Shown here: positions 40,535-48,432 of the stretch, piece by piece
Numbering within the stretch: position 1 is the first letter of the stretch
Layout: every line of letters begins with the position of its first letter
Source: an uncultured Acidobacteriota bacterium
GTDB taxonomy: Bacteria > Acidobacteriota > Terriglobia > Bryobacterales > Bryobacteraceae
Direction of reading: 5' to 3'
Assembly (NCBI GenBank): GCA_902826685.1
Contig: CADEFT010000008.1
Location: 62,001 to 126,000, forward strand
Length of the DNA stretch: 64,000 bases
Translations under genes and position numbers: made by a program
The notes under the pieces: model-generated
Seen by the model: the letters and a program-made list of their open reading frames with translations, nothing else
Databases searched by the model: none
What the model was told of the DNA's origin: nothing

Positions 40535-43156
40535 ATGTTCCGTAAACTGCTGCGGCTGTGGCGGAGTTCCAACCGGGAAGACCAATTGCGCGAGGAACTT
40601 CAGTTTCATCTGGACGAGGATGCCACCGATCGTCAAAGCCAGGGCGCGACCCAAGAGCAGGCTCAATGGGCCGCCCGCCGCGAACTCGGCAACCTTGCGC
40701 TGGTGGCGGAGAACACACGCGCCGCCTGGCGCTGGGCGTGGCTGGAGCAGTTGATGCGCGATGCCTCCCACGCGCTGCGCCAGGTCCGCCGCAATCCACA
40801 ATTCTCCGGCCTCGCCATCGCCACGCTGGCCCTCGGCATCGGCGGCGTTACGGCGATGTTCAGCGCCTTCGACGCGGTGTTGATCCGCCCCCTCCCATAC
40901 GCCGATGCCGGCCGGCTCGTCATGATCTGGGATCGCATGCGGAACCAGGACGCAACGGCCAGGAACCAGCCCGCGCCCGCCGAGTATCTCGAATGGCGCC
41001 GCCTCAATACCGTCTTCGCCGATCTCGCCGCCAGCCAAGGGGCCGATGCCACGCTCTCGGGCGATGGCGAGCCCGAGCACATTCCCGCCCGCAAGGTGAG
41101 CTGGACTCTATGGAAAGTACTCGGCGTGCCGCCCGCGCTCGGACGCACGTTCACCGAAGACGAAGACGACAAAGGCGCGCGCGTGGCCGTCATCAGCCAC
41201 GGGCTGTGGCAGCGCCGCTTCGGCGGTTCGCCCGGCGTCCTCGGACGCAGGATCTCCCTCAACGACGAGCCGCACGAGGTGATTGGAGTCATGCCGCAGG
41301 GCTTCTATTTCATGCCCTCGCGCGAAATCGACATGTGGTTGCCGGCTTCCTTCCCTCCCTGGATGCGAACGAACTTCGGCTGGCACAACTCGCAAATCGT
41401 CGCCCGGCTCAAGCCCGGTGTCACGGTCAAACAGGCGGAGGAATCTCTGGCGGCGCTGAGCTTGCGGCTGACCGCCGGCGATTTCGAGGGCGCGCACTCG
41501 GTGAACGTAGTCCCTCTGCGCGAAGAGATCGCCGGCCGGACACAAGCCGCTCTGGTTGTGCTGTTGGCGGCGGCGGCGGCGCTGCTGCTGATCGCCTGCG
41601 TCAATCTGGCGAATCTGCTGCTGTCGCGCGCCGCTTCGCGCGGACGGGAAGTGGCCATACGAACCGCCATCGGCGCCGGACGCGGAAGACTCATCGCCCA
41701 GTTCCTCACCGAAAGTCTGGTGCTCGCCGCACTCGGCGCCGCCGCCGGATGCGCGCTGGCCCTGCCCGCCATGCGGTTCCTCGAGACGGTGGTTCCCGAT
41801 AGCATGGGTCCGGTGCGCCTCAAGCTTGATTGGGGTGTGCTGGCGTTCTCCGCCGCGGTTGCGATCATGGCGGCGCTGGTCTTCGGGCTCGCTCCAGCGC
41901 TGCGCGGGTCGCGCGCCGCTCCACTCGAAGGGTTGCGCGATGGAGGCCGCGGCGCCGCCGGTTCCCGCAGTCACTGGTTCCAGGATTCGCTCATCGTGGC
42001 CGAGACGGCGCTCGCCGTGGCGCTTCTAAGCTGCGGCGGCCTGCTCCTTGACACCTTCCTTCATCTGCGCAACACCGATCTCGGCATTCGGCCCGAGAAG
42101 CTGCTGACCTTCGAAGCGCCCCTATTCCGTTACAAAGACTTCGACAGGCGCACGGCTCTGATCAACGCGCAGTTGGACAAGCTGCGGGAGATTCCGGGCG
42201 TGGTCAACGCCGGTGCCATCAACCGGATTCCTTTCACCAACGCCGCCCACGCCACCTTTTACCGCCTCGAGGGCCAGGCCGGCAACGGCGCGCGCGGCCA
42301 GGTCGCGCTCATCCGCAACGTCAGCCGCGATTACTTCGCCACCGTCGGCGCGCAACTCCGCGAAGGCCGGTTCTTCGACGCTTCGGATCGAAAATCGAAT
42401 TCTCCCGCGATCCTCATCAACGAGCCGCTGGCCAACCGCGAGTTCCCCGGAGTGTCGCCGCTCGGCCGCCGTCTCAAGTTCGGCGAACTTGGCGAAAAGG
42501 GCTATTGGTATACCGTCGCCGGCGTCGTGAAACCGATCCGCGAAAGCGGCGTGCTCGACGCCGCAAGGCCGGCCATCTACCGCGTGTTTGAGCAGTGCGA
42601 TCAGGTGAACGAACGCCTCAGCGCCGGCATCGTGGTCCGCACCGCCGCCGAACCGGCATCGATGATTCCCGCCATCCGCCAGGCGATCTGGTCCATTGAT
42701 CCCAACCAGCCCCTGGCGCGAGTGCAGACCATGGAACAGATCGTCGGCCGCCAGCTTTCCACGTCCTCGCAAAGCACGGCTTTGCTGAACGCCTTCGCTC
42801 TGCTCGCGCTGCTGCTGGCCTCGCTCGGGATCTACGGGGTGCTCTCTTACGCCGTGGCCCGGCGCACCACCGAAATCGGCGTGCGCATGGCGTTAGGCGC
42901 GAAATCGAGCGAGATCCTGCTCTCGTTCGGCAAGCGTGGCATGGTCTTGACGCTGGCTGGACTCGCCATCGGTCTGGCTCTGGCGGCGGCCGCGGCGAAA
43001 TCGATGACCAGCCTGCTTTACGGCTTCGAGCCCGGCTATCGCCAGACGGCCGCCGTGGTATCTTTCCTGCTCATCGTCGTGGCGGCACTGGCGACGTTCA
43101 TTCCCGCCCGCCGCGCTTCGCGAGTGGATCCGGTGATCGCCCTGCGAAGTGAATGA
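40535..43156 (+). CDS. ABC transporter permease, acidobacterial duplicated orphan permease (MacB/FtsX-like)
   Basis: An 873-residue inner-membrane protein with two FtsX-like halves and a family-specific N-terminal helical stretch (FRKLLRLWRSSNREDQLREE ... ARRELGN) before the first membrane segment. MacB-type periplasmic loops follow (VLGRRISLNDEPHEVIGVMP), then the second half with TEIGVRMALGAKSSEIL and the closing PARRASRVDPVIALR. No ATPase gene is adjacent, as usual for this orphan family, which is greatly expanded in Acidobacteria. There is no ribosome site before the ATG; the gene seems to be transcribed as a leaderless mRNA under a double operator. The exported substrate is unknown. Confidence 0.93.
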   Translation: MFRKLLRLWRSSNREDQLREELQFHLDEDATDRQSQGATQEQAQWAARRELGNLALVAENTRAAWRWAWLEQLMRDASHALRQVRRNPQFSGLAIATLALGIGGVTAMFSAFDAVLIRPLPYADAGRLVMIWDRMRNQDATARNQPAPAEYLEWRRLNTVFADLAASQGADATLSGDGEPEHIPARKVSWTLWKVLGVPPALGRTFTEDEDDKGARVAVISHGLWQRRFGGSPGVLGRRISLNDEPHEVIGVMPQGFYFMPSREIDMWLPASFPPWMRTNFGWHNSQIVARLKPGVTVKQAEESLAALSLRLTAGDFEGAHSVNVVPLREEIAGRTQAALVVLLAAAAALLLIACVNLANLLLSRAASRGREVAIRTAIGAGRGRLIAQFLTESLVLAALGAAAGCALALPAMRFLETVVPDSMGPVRLKLDWGVLAFSAAVAIMAALVFGLAPALRGSRAAPLEGLRDGGRGAAGSRSHWFQDSLIVAETALAVALLSCGGLLLDTFLHLRNTDLGIRPEKLLTFEAPLFRYKDFDRRTALINAQLDKLREIPGVVNAGAINRIPFTNAAHATFYRLEGQAGNGARGQVALIRNVSRDYFATVGAQLREGRFFDASDRKSNSPAILINEPLANREFPGVSPLGRRLKFGELGEKGYWYTVAGVVKPIRESGVLDAARPAIYRVFEQCDQVNERLSAGIVVRTAAEPASMIPAIRQAIWSIDPNQPLARVQTMEQIVGRQLSTSSQSTALLNAFALLALLLASLGIYGVLSYAVARRTTEIGVRMALGAKSSEILLSFGKRGMVLTLAGLAIGLALAAAAAKSMTSLLYGFEPGYRQTAAVVSFLLIVVAALATFIPARRASRVDPVIALRSE

Positions 43157-43168
43157 CGCGGCCCCGGC

Positions 43169-43756
43169 TTAGCGCCCCAGGTCGATCCCCAGGCGCTTCA
43201 GCTCTTCGGCGTAGTAGCGGCGGTGCAGAAGGTCGAATTCTTCCGAACCTTCCGGAATGTCGCGCTTGATCGACCGCACCTTCTGGCGGGCCGCACGGTC
43301 CACTTTGTCCTCGGTGGTGAGGACTTCCGTGAAGTAGCGGACAATCTCCAGCCGTATGTCGTTGGTCGGCTTCTTCAGGCGGAAGAAGCGCGCCTTCTGC
43401 GCGGCGCTGACGATCTTGTGCGAGATGTCGTTGATCTTGTCCCGCGACAGCTTCATGCTGTCGCCGGTGTCGCGCCCGGAAGCGCGGATCACTTTCCGCT
43501 GCTGGACCATCGTATTCTTGATCCGGCGGAACATCTCCTGGTAGCTGACGCCTTCTCTCCGCATATACTCGGAGTACTGGCTTAGCAATTCCCGCACTTC
43601 TTCGTTCAGGCGATCTTCCACCGCCAGTTCTTCCTCGATGATACCCGCCACTAGCTGGGTGCTAGCCGCGATATCGGAAGTCTCGAGGATCAGCGGGTGA
43701 AGCCTTTTGACAATCTCGTTGCCCAGGTATTGAATGAATTCTTTGGCGAGTAGCAT
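43169..43756 (-). CDS. DUF507 family protein
   Basis: A 195-residue, mostly helical, highly charged cytoplasmic protein matching DUF507: it opens with LLAKEFIQYLGNEIVKRL, has EEELAVEDRLNEEVRELL, and closes with GSEEFDLLHRRYYAEELKRLG. The family occurs widely in Acidobacteria, Aquificae and deltaproteobacterial groups, as one or two copies, with no known function. The protein is full length with two related halves. It is convergent with the ABC permease gene and has a palindrome just upstream of its start. Confidence 0.9.
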   Translation of the reverse strand: MLLAKEFIQYLGNEIVKRLHPLILETSDIAASTQLVAGIIEEELAVEDRLNEEVRELLSQYSEYMRREGVSYQEMFRRIKNTMVQQRKVIRASGRDTGDSMKLSRDKINDISHKIVSAAQKARFFRLKKPTNDIRLEIVRYFTEVLTTEDKVDRAARQKVRSIKRDIPEGSEEFDLLHRRYYAEELKRLGIDLGR

Positions 43757-43773
43757 CCTTGGGGAGCGGTCGC

Positions 43774-43787
43774 TGCTGTTTACAGCA
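43774..43787. promoter_or_regulatory. 14-bp palindrome upstream of the DUF507 gene
   Basis: TGCTGT-TT-ACAGCA is a perfect inverted repeat 18 bp before the DUF507 start on the reverse strand. It is in operator position. It resembles a shortened LexA-type CTGT/ACAG site but lacks the usual 8-bp spacing, so the binding protein is not identified. Confidence 0.4.
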
Positions 43788-43819
43788 AACGATAGTGTAT
43801 CGGTCCGGCGATGGGGGTG

Positions 43820-44815
43820 TCAAACGGGCGGACCGGCGGTGGCGAAGTATCCTTTGCGGCTTTGCACTTTCAAATCCTTGTTCCGGGTCTTAATTTCAAG
43901 CTTGCGGAACGCGCCGTCGCGCTTCGGATTCGAAGACGAATAGCCCAGCGAGTACTGGCTTCGCAACTCCCGCTGCAGATCGTCGAAGATCATATCGAGC
44001 GTGTACCGGCGCTCCACCCGGTACAGACGCCCGCCGGTCTCTTCCGACATCTTGCGCAGGTCGCCATCGCCTGAGTAGAACATGCCGCCGGCAAAGGCAG
44101 GGTCGATGTACTGGACGCTGTAAACGATCGCGTCCGATTTGTGAGCCGTCTCGATCGCCTCGCGCAGTTTCACGCGGCTGCCCTGATCCACGCCGTCGGT
44201 GATCAGCACGATCGCCTTGCGCCCCACTTCGCCCTTCAGCTTGTCGTGGGCCGCCAGGTACACCGTGTCGTACAGGATGGTTCCGCGCGGCTGGCTCGCC
44301 GTCGGTACAGGACCCGGGTGCAATCCGCCCACCTGCGAATTTTCGCGCAGGCCGCGCAGCCCTTCGGTCAGCAGCGTCGTCGAATTGGTGTAATCCTGCA
44401 GCAGTTCGGCTTCGGTACCGAAACTGATCAGGAACGCCATGTCTTTCTTGCGCAGCACCTGGCGGAAGAACTGCTCCGCCGCCCGCCGCTCGACCTCGAT
44501 CAGGTTGCGCTGCGACCCGCTCACGTCCACCAGCAATCCGATCGTCAGCGGCAGGTCCGATTCCTTGCTGAAGACGCGGACATCCTGTTCCTTGCCGTCC
44601 TCGAAGACCTTGATATCGTCCTTGGTCAGATCCGGAATCAACGCCCCTCGCTTGTCGCGTACCGAGAACAGCACGTTTACCAGATCGACGTCGACTTTGA
44701 TGACGCCCAGGCCGCTGTCATCGGCCGCCGGCGGCTTGGGCTGCTGTTGCGCCCACAGGCCGATTCCTAAAAGAGCCGCGCTGCCGGCCGCCAGCACGCC
44801 CTGTATGCGCCTCAT
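43820..44815 (-). CDS. VWA-domain protein of the VWFA-related acidobacterial type
   Basis: A 331-residue exported protein with a signal peptide (IQGVLAAGSAALLGIGLWAQ). The N-terminal part has VDLVNVLFSVRDKRGALIPDL, which marks the acidobacterial VWFA-related family (TIGR03436). The VWA fold follows, with the MIDAS motif DVSGSQ (DxSxS) in LLVDVSGSQRN and the later threonine/aspartate in LITDGVDQGS. The family is expanded in Acidobacteria, probably for extracellular protein contacts. ATG 44815 is chosen for the signal peptide and an AGGGA upstream; ATG 44839 is possible. Confidence 0.92.
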   Translation of the reverse strand: MRRIQGVLAAGSAALLGIGLWAQQQPKPPAADDSGLGVIKVDVDLVNVLFSVRDKRGALIPDLTKDDIKVFEDGKEQDVRVFSKESDLPLTIGLLVDVSGSQRNLIEVERRAAEQFFRQVLRKKDMAFLISFGTEAELLQDYTNSTTLLTEGLRGLRENSQVGGLHPGPVPTASQPRGTILYDTVYLAAHDKLKGEVGRKAIVLITDGVDQGSRVKLREAIETAHKSDAIVYSVQYIDPAFAGGMFYSGDGDLRKMSEETGGRLYRVERRYTLDMIFDDLQRELRSQYSLGYSSSNPKRDGAFRKLEIKTRNKDLKVQSRKGYFATAGPPV

Positions 44816-44868
44816 GCCAGAATATTCCCTGTCAGTCATTGTAGACGCGGGAGGTCTGCGCCGGTTCC

Positions 44869-45468
44869 ATGCAAAAGGCCGTTCGTCATCTGAAGAAAGC
44901 CGATCCCGTGCTGGCCGCCATCATTCACAAGATCGGACCCTGCGGCCTGCAGTTCCGCCCGCCCACCTTCGAATCCCTGGTCCGCTCCATCGTTTTTCAG
45001 CAGTTGAGCGGGCGCGTGGCCACCGTCATTTACGATCGTCTGGCCGCCGCGGCCTGCGAAATCACGCCGCCCCGCCTGCTTGCGCTCGAGCCCGCCGCCA
45101 TGCGTAAGTTCGGGCTATCCGGCCAGAAGTCGGCCTATATTCTCGATCTGGCGCGCCTCACCGCCGACGGCACTGTCGACTTTACCGTGCTGCCAGCCAT
45201 CGGCGATGAGGAAGTCATCGCCTCCCTCACGCGCGTCAAAGGCGTCGGCGTCTGGACGGCGCAGATGTTCCTGATGTTCGCCCTCGCCCGGCCCGACGTG
45301 CTTCCCACCGGCGACCTCGGCATCCGCAAGGCCATGCAACTCGCCTACGGCTTGAAGGAACTTCCCAAGCCCGATGTCATGGAAAAAATCGCCAAACCCT
45401 GGCGCCCCCACGCCTCGGTGGCATGCTGGTATCTATGGCGCAGCCTCGATGGTCCCGCCGCGGGTTAG
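44869..45468 (+). CDS. DNA-3-methyladenine glycosylase (AlkA-like, HhH-GPD)
   Basis: A 199-residue base-excision repair enzyme removing alkylated purines. The helix-hairpin-helix is at 123-132 (VKGVGVWTAQ) and the catalytic aspartate is D149 in LPTGDLG. The early FESLVRSIVFQQLSGR block is typical of the HhH-GPD domain. It lacks the N-terminal AlkA domain of E. coli and is thus the short form common in bacteria and related to yeast MAG1. Its end overlaps the start of the next gene by 46 bp in another frame. Confidence 0.93.
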   Translation: MQKAVRHLKKADPVLAAIIHKIGPCGLQFRPPTFESLVRSIVFQQLSGRVATVIYDRLAAAACEITPPRLLALEPAAMRKFGLSGQKSAYILDLARLTADGTVDFTVLPAIGDEEVIASLTRVKGVGVWTAQMFLMFALARPDVLPTGDLGIRKAMQLAYGLKELPKPDVMEKIAKPWRPHASVACWYLWRSLDGPAAG

Positions 45469-46865
45469 CCCCGCTGCTGCTTTCTCTCTGGTTTCCGCTG
45501 GCCGCGACGGCCGCCGAAACCGCGCTCGACCGGTATGTGAAGACTCCCGACCCCGCCTACAAATTCGAGGTCGTGAGCACGATTTCCGGCAATGGATATA
45601 CGGCGCAGGTGATCGATCTCACCTCGCAATCCTGGCTCACGCCCGGCGAAGTCAACCGTACGGTGTGGAAGCACTGGCTCACCGTAATCAAGCCCGATCG
45701 CCTGGCCCACGCCACCGGATTTCTTTCCATCGGCGGGGGCAGCAACCGCGATGCCGCGCCTGCCCGCGTCGACCCGTTCCTCGCCCAACTGGCCGTCCTC
45801 ACCCAATCGGTCACCGCCGACCTGCGCATGGTGCCCAACCAGCCCCTCTCCTTCGATGGGGAAACGAACCCAAGGTTTGAAGATTCCCTCATCGCCTACG
45901 CCTGGGCACGCTACCTCAAGGGAGCGGGCGACCAGTGGCTGCCGCGGCTGCCCATGACCAAAGCCGCCGTGCGCGCCATGGATACCGTCACCGCCGTCGT
46001 GCCCTCCGTGACCCGATTCGCCGTCATGGGCGGATCGAAACGCGGCTGGACCACCTGGACCACCGCCGCCACCGATTCCCGTGTCGTCGCTCTCATCCCC
46101 GCCGTCATCGACATGCTGAACGTCGTGCCGTCTTTCAATCACCATTGGCGCGTCTACGGCGCCTGGGCCCCCGCCATCAAGGACTACCTCGACAACGACA
46201 TCATGCGCTGGTCCGGCACGCCGCGCTACCGCGAACTGATGAAAATCGTCGAGCCCTACGAATATCGCGACCGGCTCACGCAGCCCAAATACATCGTCAA
46301 CGCCGCGGGCGACGAATTCTTCCTGCCCGATTCCTCGCAGTTCTATTGGAACGATCTCAAGGGCGAAAAGCTGCTGCGCTACGTGCCCAACGCCAAACAC
46401 TCGCTCGCCGGATCGGACGGCCGCGATACCGTCTCCGCGTTCTATTCGATGCTGCTCAACGGCAAACCCCGGCCGCGCTATAGCTTCCGCTTTGAAAAGG
46501 ACGGCGCCATCCGCCTTGAAACCAAAGACAGGCCCGAGACCGCGACCCTGTGGCAGGCCACCAATCCGGAGACGCGCGATTTCCGCCTCGATACCATCGG
46601 CAAGGCCTACCAGCCATCGCCCCTCACCGAATCCAAGCCCGGAGTCTACAGCGCCAAAGTTCCCAAACCCGCCAAAGGCTGGACGGCCTTCTTCATCGAA
46701 CTCAGTTACCCGAGCGGCACCAAATATCCGCTGAAGGTCACCAGCGGCGTCCGTGTCTGGCCCGATGTCTATCCCTTCGAAGCGCCAAATCTCGGCACTG
46801 CCGCCGGTCCGGGCGCCACTTCCACGCCGCCCGCCGTGAGAACTTCGGATAAACTCAAACCGTGA
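45423..46865 (+). CDS. PhoPQ-activated pathogenicity-related protein (PqaA-like), exported
   Basis: A 480-residue protein of the PqaA family with an alpha/beta-hydrolase-like core. Family marks are TALDRYVKTPDPAYKFE at the mature start, the central nucleophile-like segment VMGGSKRGWTTW, then VVALIPAVIDMLN and NAAGDEFFLPDSSQFYW. The signal peptide is LAPLLLSLWFPLAATAA. The start at ATG 45423 lies inside the 3' end of the glycosylase gene; ATG 45435 would reduce the overlap. Enzymatic activity is not established for the family. The stop overlaps the GTG of the FG-GAP gene. Confidence 0.9.
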   Translation: MLVSMAQPRWSRRGLAPLLLSLWFPLAATAAETALDRYVKTPDPAYKFEVVSTISGNGYTAQVIDLTSQSWLTPGEVNRTVWKHWLTVIKPDRLAHATGFLSIGGGSNRDAAPARVDPFLAQLAVLTQSVTADLRMVPNQPLSFDGETNPRFEDSLIAYAWARYLKGAGDQWLPRLPMTKAAVRAMDTVTAVVPSVTRFAVMGGSKRGWTTWTTAATDSRVVALIPAVIDMLNVVPSFNHHWRVYGAWAPAIKDYLDNDIMRWSGTPRYRELMKIVEPYEYRDRLTQPKYIVNAAGDEFFLPDSSQFYWNDLKGEKLLRYVPNAKHSLAGSDGRDTVSAFYSMLLNGKPRPRYSFRFEKDGAIRLETKDRPETATLWQATNPETRDFRLDTIGKAYQPSPLTESKPGVYSAKVPKPAKGWTAFFIELSYPSGTKYPLKVTSGVRVWPDVYPFEAPNLGTAAGPGATSTPPAVRTSDKLKP

Positions 46866-48004
46866 AGCTCACCGTTGCAATTGCCGCCGCGCTCGGAGCG
46901 GGATGGCTGGCCTGGTCATTCGGCCGGGTCGCCGACGTTCCCTTCAAAAAGCATGAACTGGACCTGGGGGCCAACGAGCCCGCCACTTTCGCCGACATGA
47001 ACGGCGACGGCAGGCTCGACATCGTCTCGGGTGAAAACTGGTACGAAGCGCCCTCCTGGCGCAAGCACAAATTCCGCGATATTTTCTTCGCCAATAACTA
47101 CATCGACGTCTTCTCCGATCACGCCATCGACGTCAATGGCGACGGCAAACTCGACGTGGTGAGCTGTTCCTGGTTCAGCAAGCAGATCGCCTGGTGGGAG
47201 AATCCGGGCCGTGCCTCGGGCGATTGGAAATCGCATGAGATCGAGAAAGGCTTCAACGTCGAGTTCTGCTGGATGGTCGATCTCGACAACGACGGAAAGG
47301 CGCGCGAGCTGCTGCCGCAGTTCGGCAACGCCGACGCGCCGCTGGCCTGGTATGAGCTGAAGGATCATGCCTGGGTCAAGCACGTCGCCGCGCCCAAGAG
47401 CCAGGGTCACGGCATCGGCGCCGGCGATGTCAATGGCGACGGCCGCGCCGACATCCTCACTCCCAAGGGCTGGTTCGAAGCGCCCGCCGATCCCAAAGCG
47501 CCCAATTGGGTCCACCACGCCGATTGGGAGTCGCCGCAGGCTCTCGGCTTTATCTATACGCACGACGTCAACGGCGACGGCAAGCCCGACATCGTCACTT
47601 CCGCCGCGCACGACTATGGCATCTTCTGGCTCGAACGCACCGGCGATGGCAAATTCGCCAAGCGCATGATCGACGATTCGTGGTCGCAGGCCCATGCCGT
47701 GGCGTTCGCCGATCTCAACGGCGACGGCCGCAAGGACCTGGTCACCGGCAAGCGCTTCATGGCTCACAACGGCCGCGATCCCGGCGAGAAGGAACCGCTT
47801 GGCATTTACTGGTATGAGTATCAGAACGCGCCCGACGGCAAAGGCATCATGTGGAGCCGCCACGTGGTCGACTATTCCACGCGCACCGGCGGCGGCATGC
47901 AGATTCCCGTTGGCGATCTCGACGGCGACGGAGACATGGATTTCGCCGTGGCCGGCAAAAGCGGCCTGTATTTGTTTGAGAATCTGACCAAAAACAGAAA
48001 GTGA
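46862..48004 (+). CDS. FG-GAP/VCBS-repeat exported protein
   Basis: A 380-residue protein with an N-terminal signal or anchor (LTVAIAAALGAGWLAWSFG) and at least five calcium-binding FG-GAP-type repeats: DMNGDGRLDIVSG, DVNGDGKLDVVSC, DVNGDGRADILT, DVNGDGKPDIVTS, DLNGDGRKDLVTG and DLDGDGDMDFAVAG. This gives a beta-propeller, probably for surface binding. The start is GTG 46862, overlapping the previous stop, so translation is coupled to the PqaA-like gene. The stop is just before the rhodanese gene's ribosome site. Confidence 0.9.
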   Translation: MKLTVAIAAALGAGWLAWSFGRVADVPFKKHELDLGANEPATFADMNGDGRLDIVSGENWYEAPSWRKHKFRDIFFANNYIDVFSDHAIDVNGDGKLDVVSCSWFSKQIAWWENPGRASGDWKSHEIEKGFNVEFCWMVDLDNDGKARELLPQFGNADAPLAWYELKDHAWVKHVAAPKSQGHGIGAGDVNGDGRADILTPKGWFEAPADPKAPNWVHHADWESPQALGFIYTHDVNGDGKPDIVTSAAHDYGIFWLERTGDGKFAKRMIDDSWSQAHAVAFADLNGDGRKDLVTGKRFMAHNGRDPGEKEPLGIYWYEYQNAPDGKGIMWSRHVVDYSTRTGGGMQIPVGDLDGDGDMDFAVAGKSGLYLFENLTKNRK

Positions 48005-48015
48005 GAGGTACCGAT

Positions 48016-48432
48016 ATGATCGAAAGGTGGACCCGCGGGCAATGGCTAGCCGCCTTTGCCGCCTCGCTGGGCTTCGCTCAAACCAAGAGTGGACCCAAGC
48101 AGATGACCGAAGAAGAAGTAGCCAAGGCCCTCGAAGACGAGAAGAACCTCTTCTTTCTCGACGTCCGTGAGCCCAAGGAACTCGAAGAATTGGGAACGTT
48201 GAAAGGCTACGTCAACATCCCCGTCAGCCAACTGGAAAAGCGTCTTTCGGAGATTCCCAAAGACAAGGTGATCATCACCGCTTGAAACCGGGGCGGAAGA
48301 GCCGCGCGTGCCGCGGACCTGCTAGTCGCCAACGGTTTCAAGGTGCTCGGATCCTGCGGTCTTTCCGGCTGGAAGGAGAAGAAAAATCCTCTCATCTTCC
48401 CCAAAGCCAAGGAGGAAAAACCGAAAAAATAA
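48016..48432 (+). CDS. Putative selenoprotein: rhodanese-like sulfurtransferase with UGA (Sec) at the catalytic position
   Basis: Read through the TGA at 48283-48285, this is a 138-residue single-domain rhodanese with a hydrophobic N-terminus (GQWLAAFAASLGFAQ) suggesting export or membrane anchoring. Before the TGA is the family pattern FLDVREPKELEELG and VNIPVSQLEKRL; after it NRGGRAARAADLL and the late LSGWKEKK. The TGA falls exactly on the catalytic cysteine of the CxxGxRS loop (position 90). Without readthrough the protein would lack its active site. A hairpin with a GUG loop starts 22 nt later. ATG 48016 has GAGAGG 7-12 nt upstream. Sec-containing rhodanese relatives are known from selenoproteome surveys; insertion here is inferred. 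Confidence 0.87.
48302..48316 (+). promoter_or_regulatory. Candidate bacterial SECIS hairpin (rhodanese gene)
   Basis: CCGCG (48302-48306) pairs with CGCGG (48312-48316) around a CGTGC loop (48307-48311), 22 nt after the UGA. A lower stem is possible between AACCG (48286-48290), directly after the UGA, and CGGTT (48333-48337). A competing small hairpin (GCGG/CCGC) exists, so a folding calculation matters here. Confidence 0.6.
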
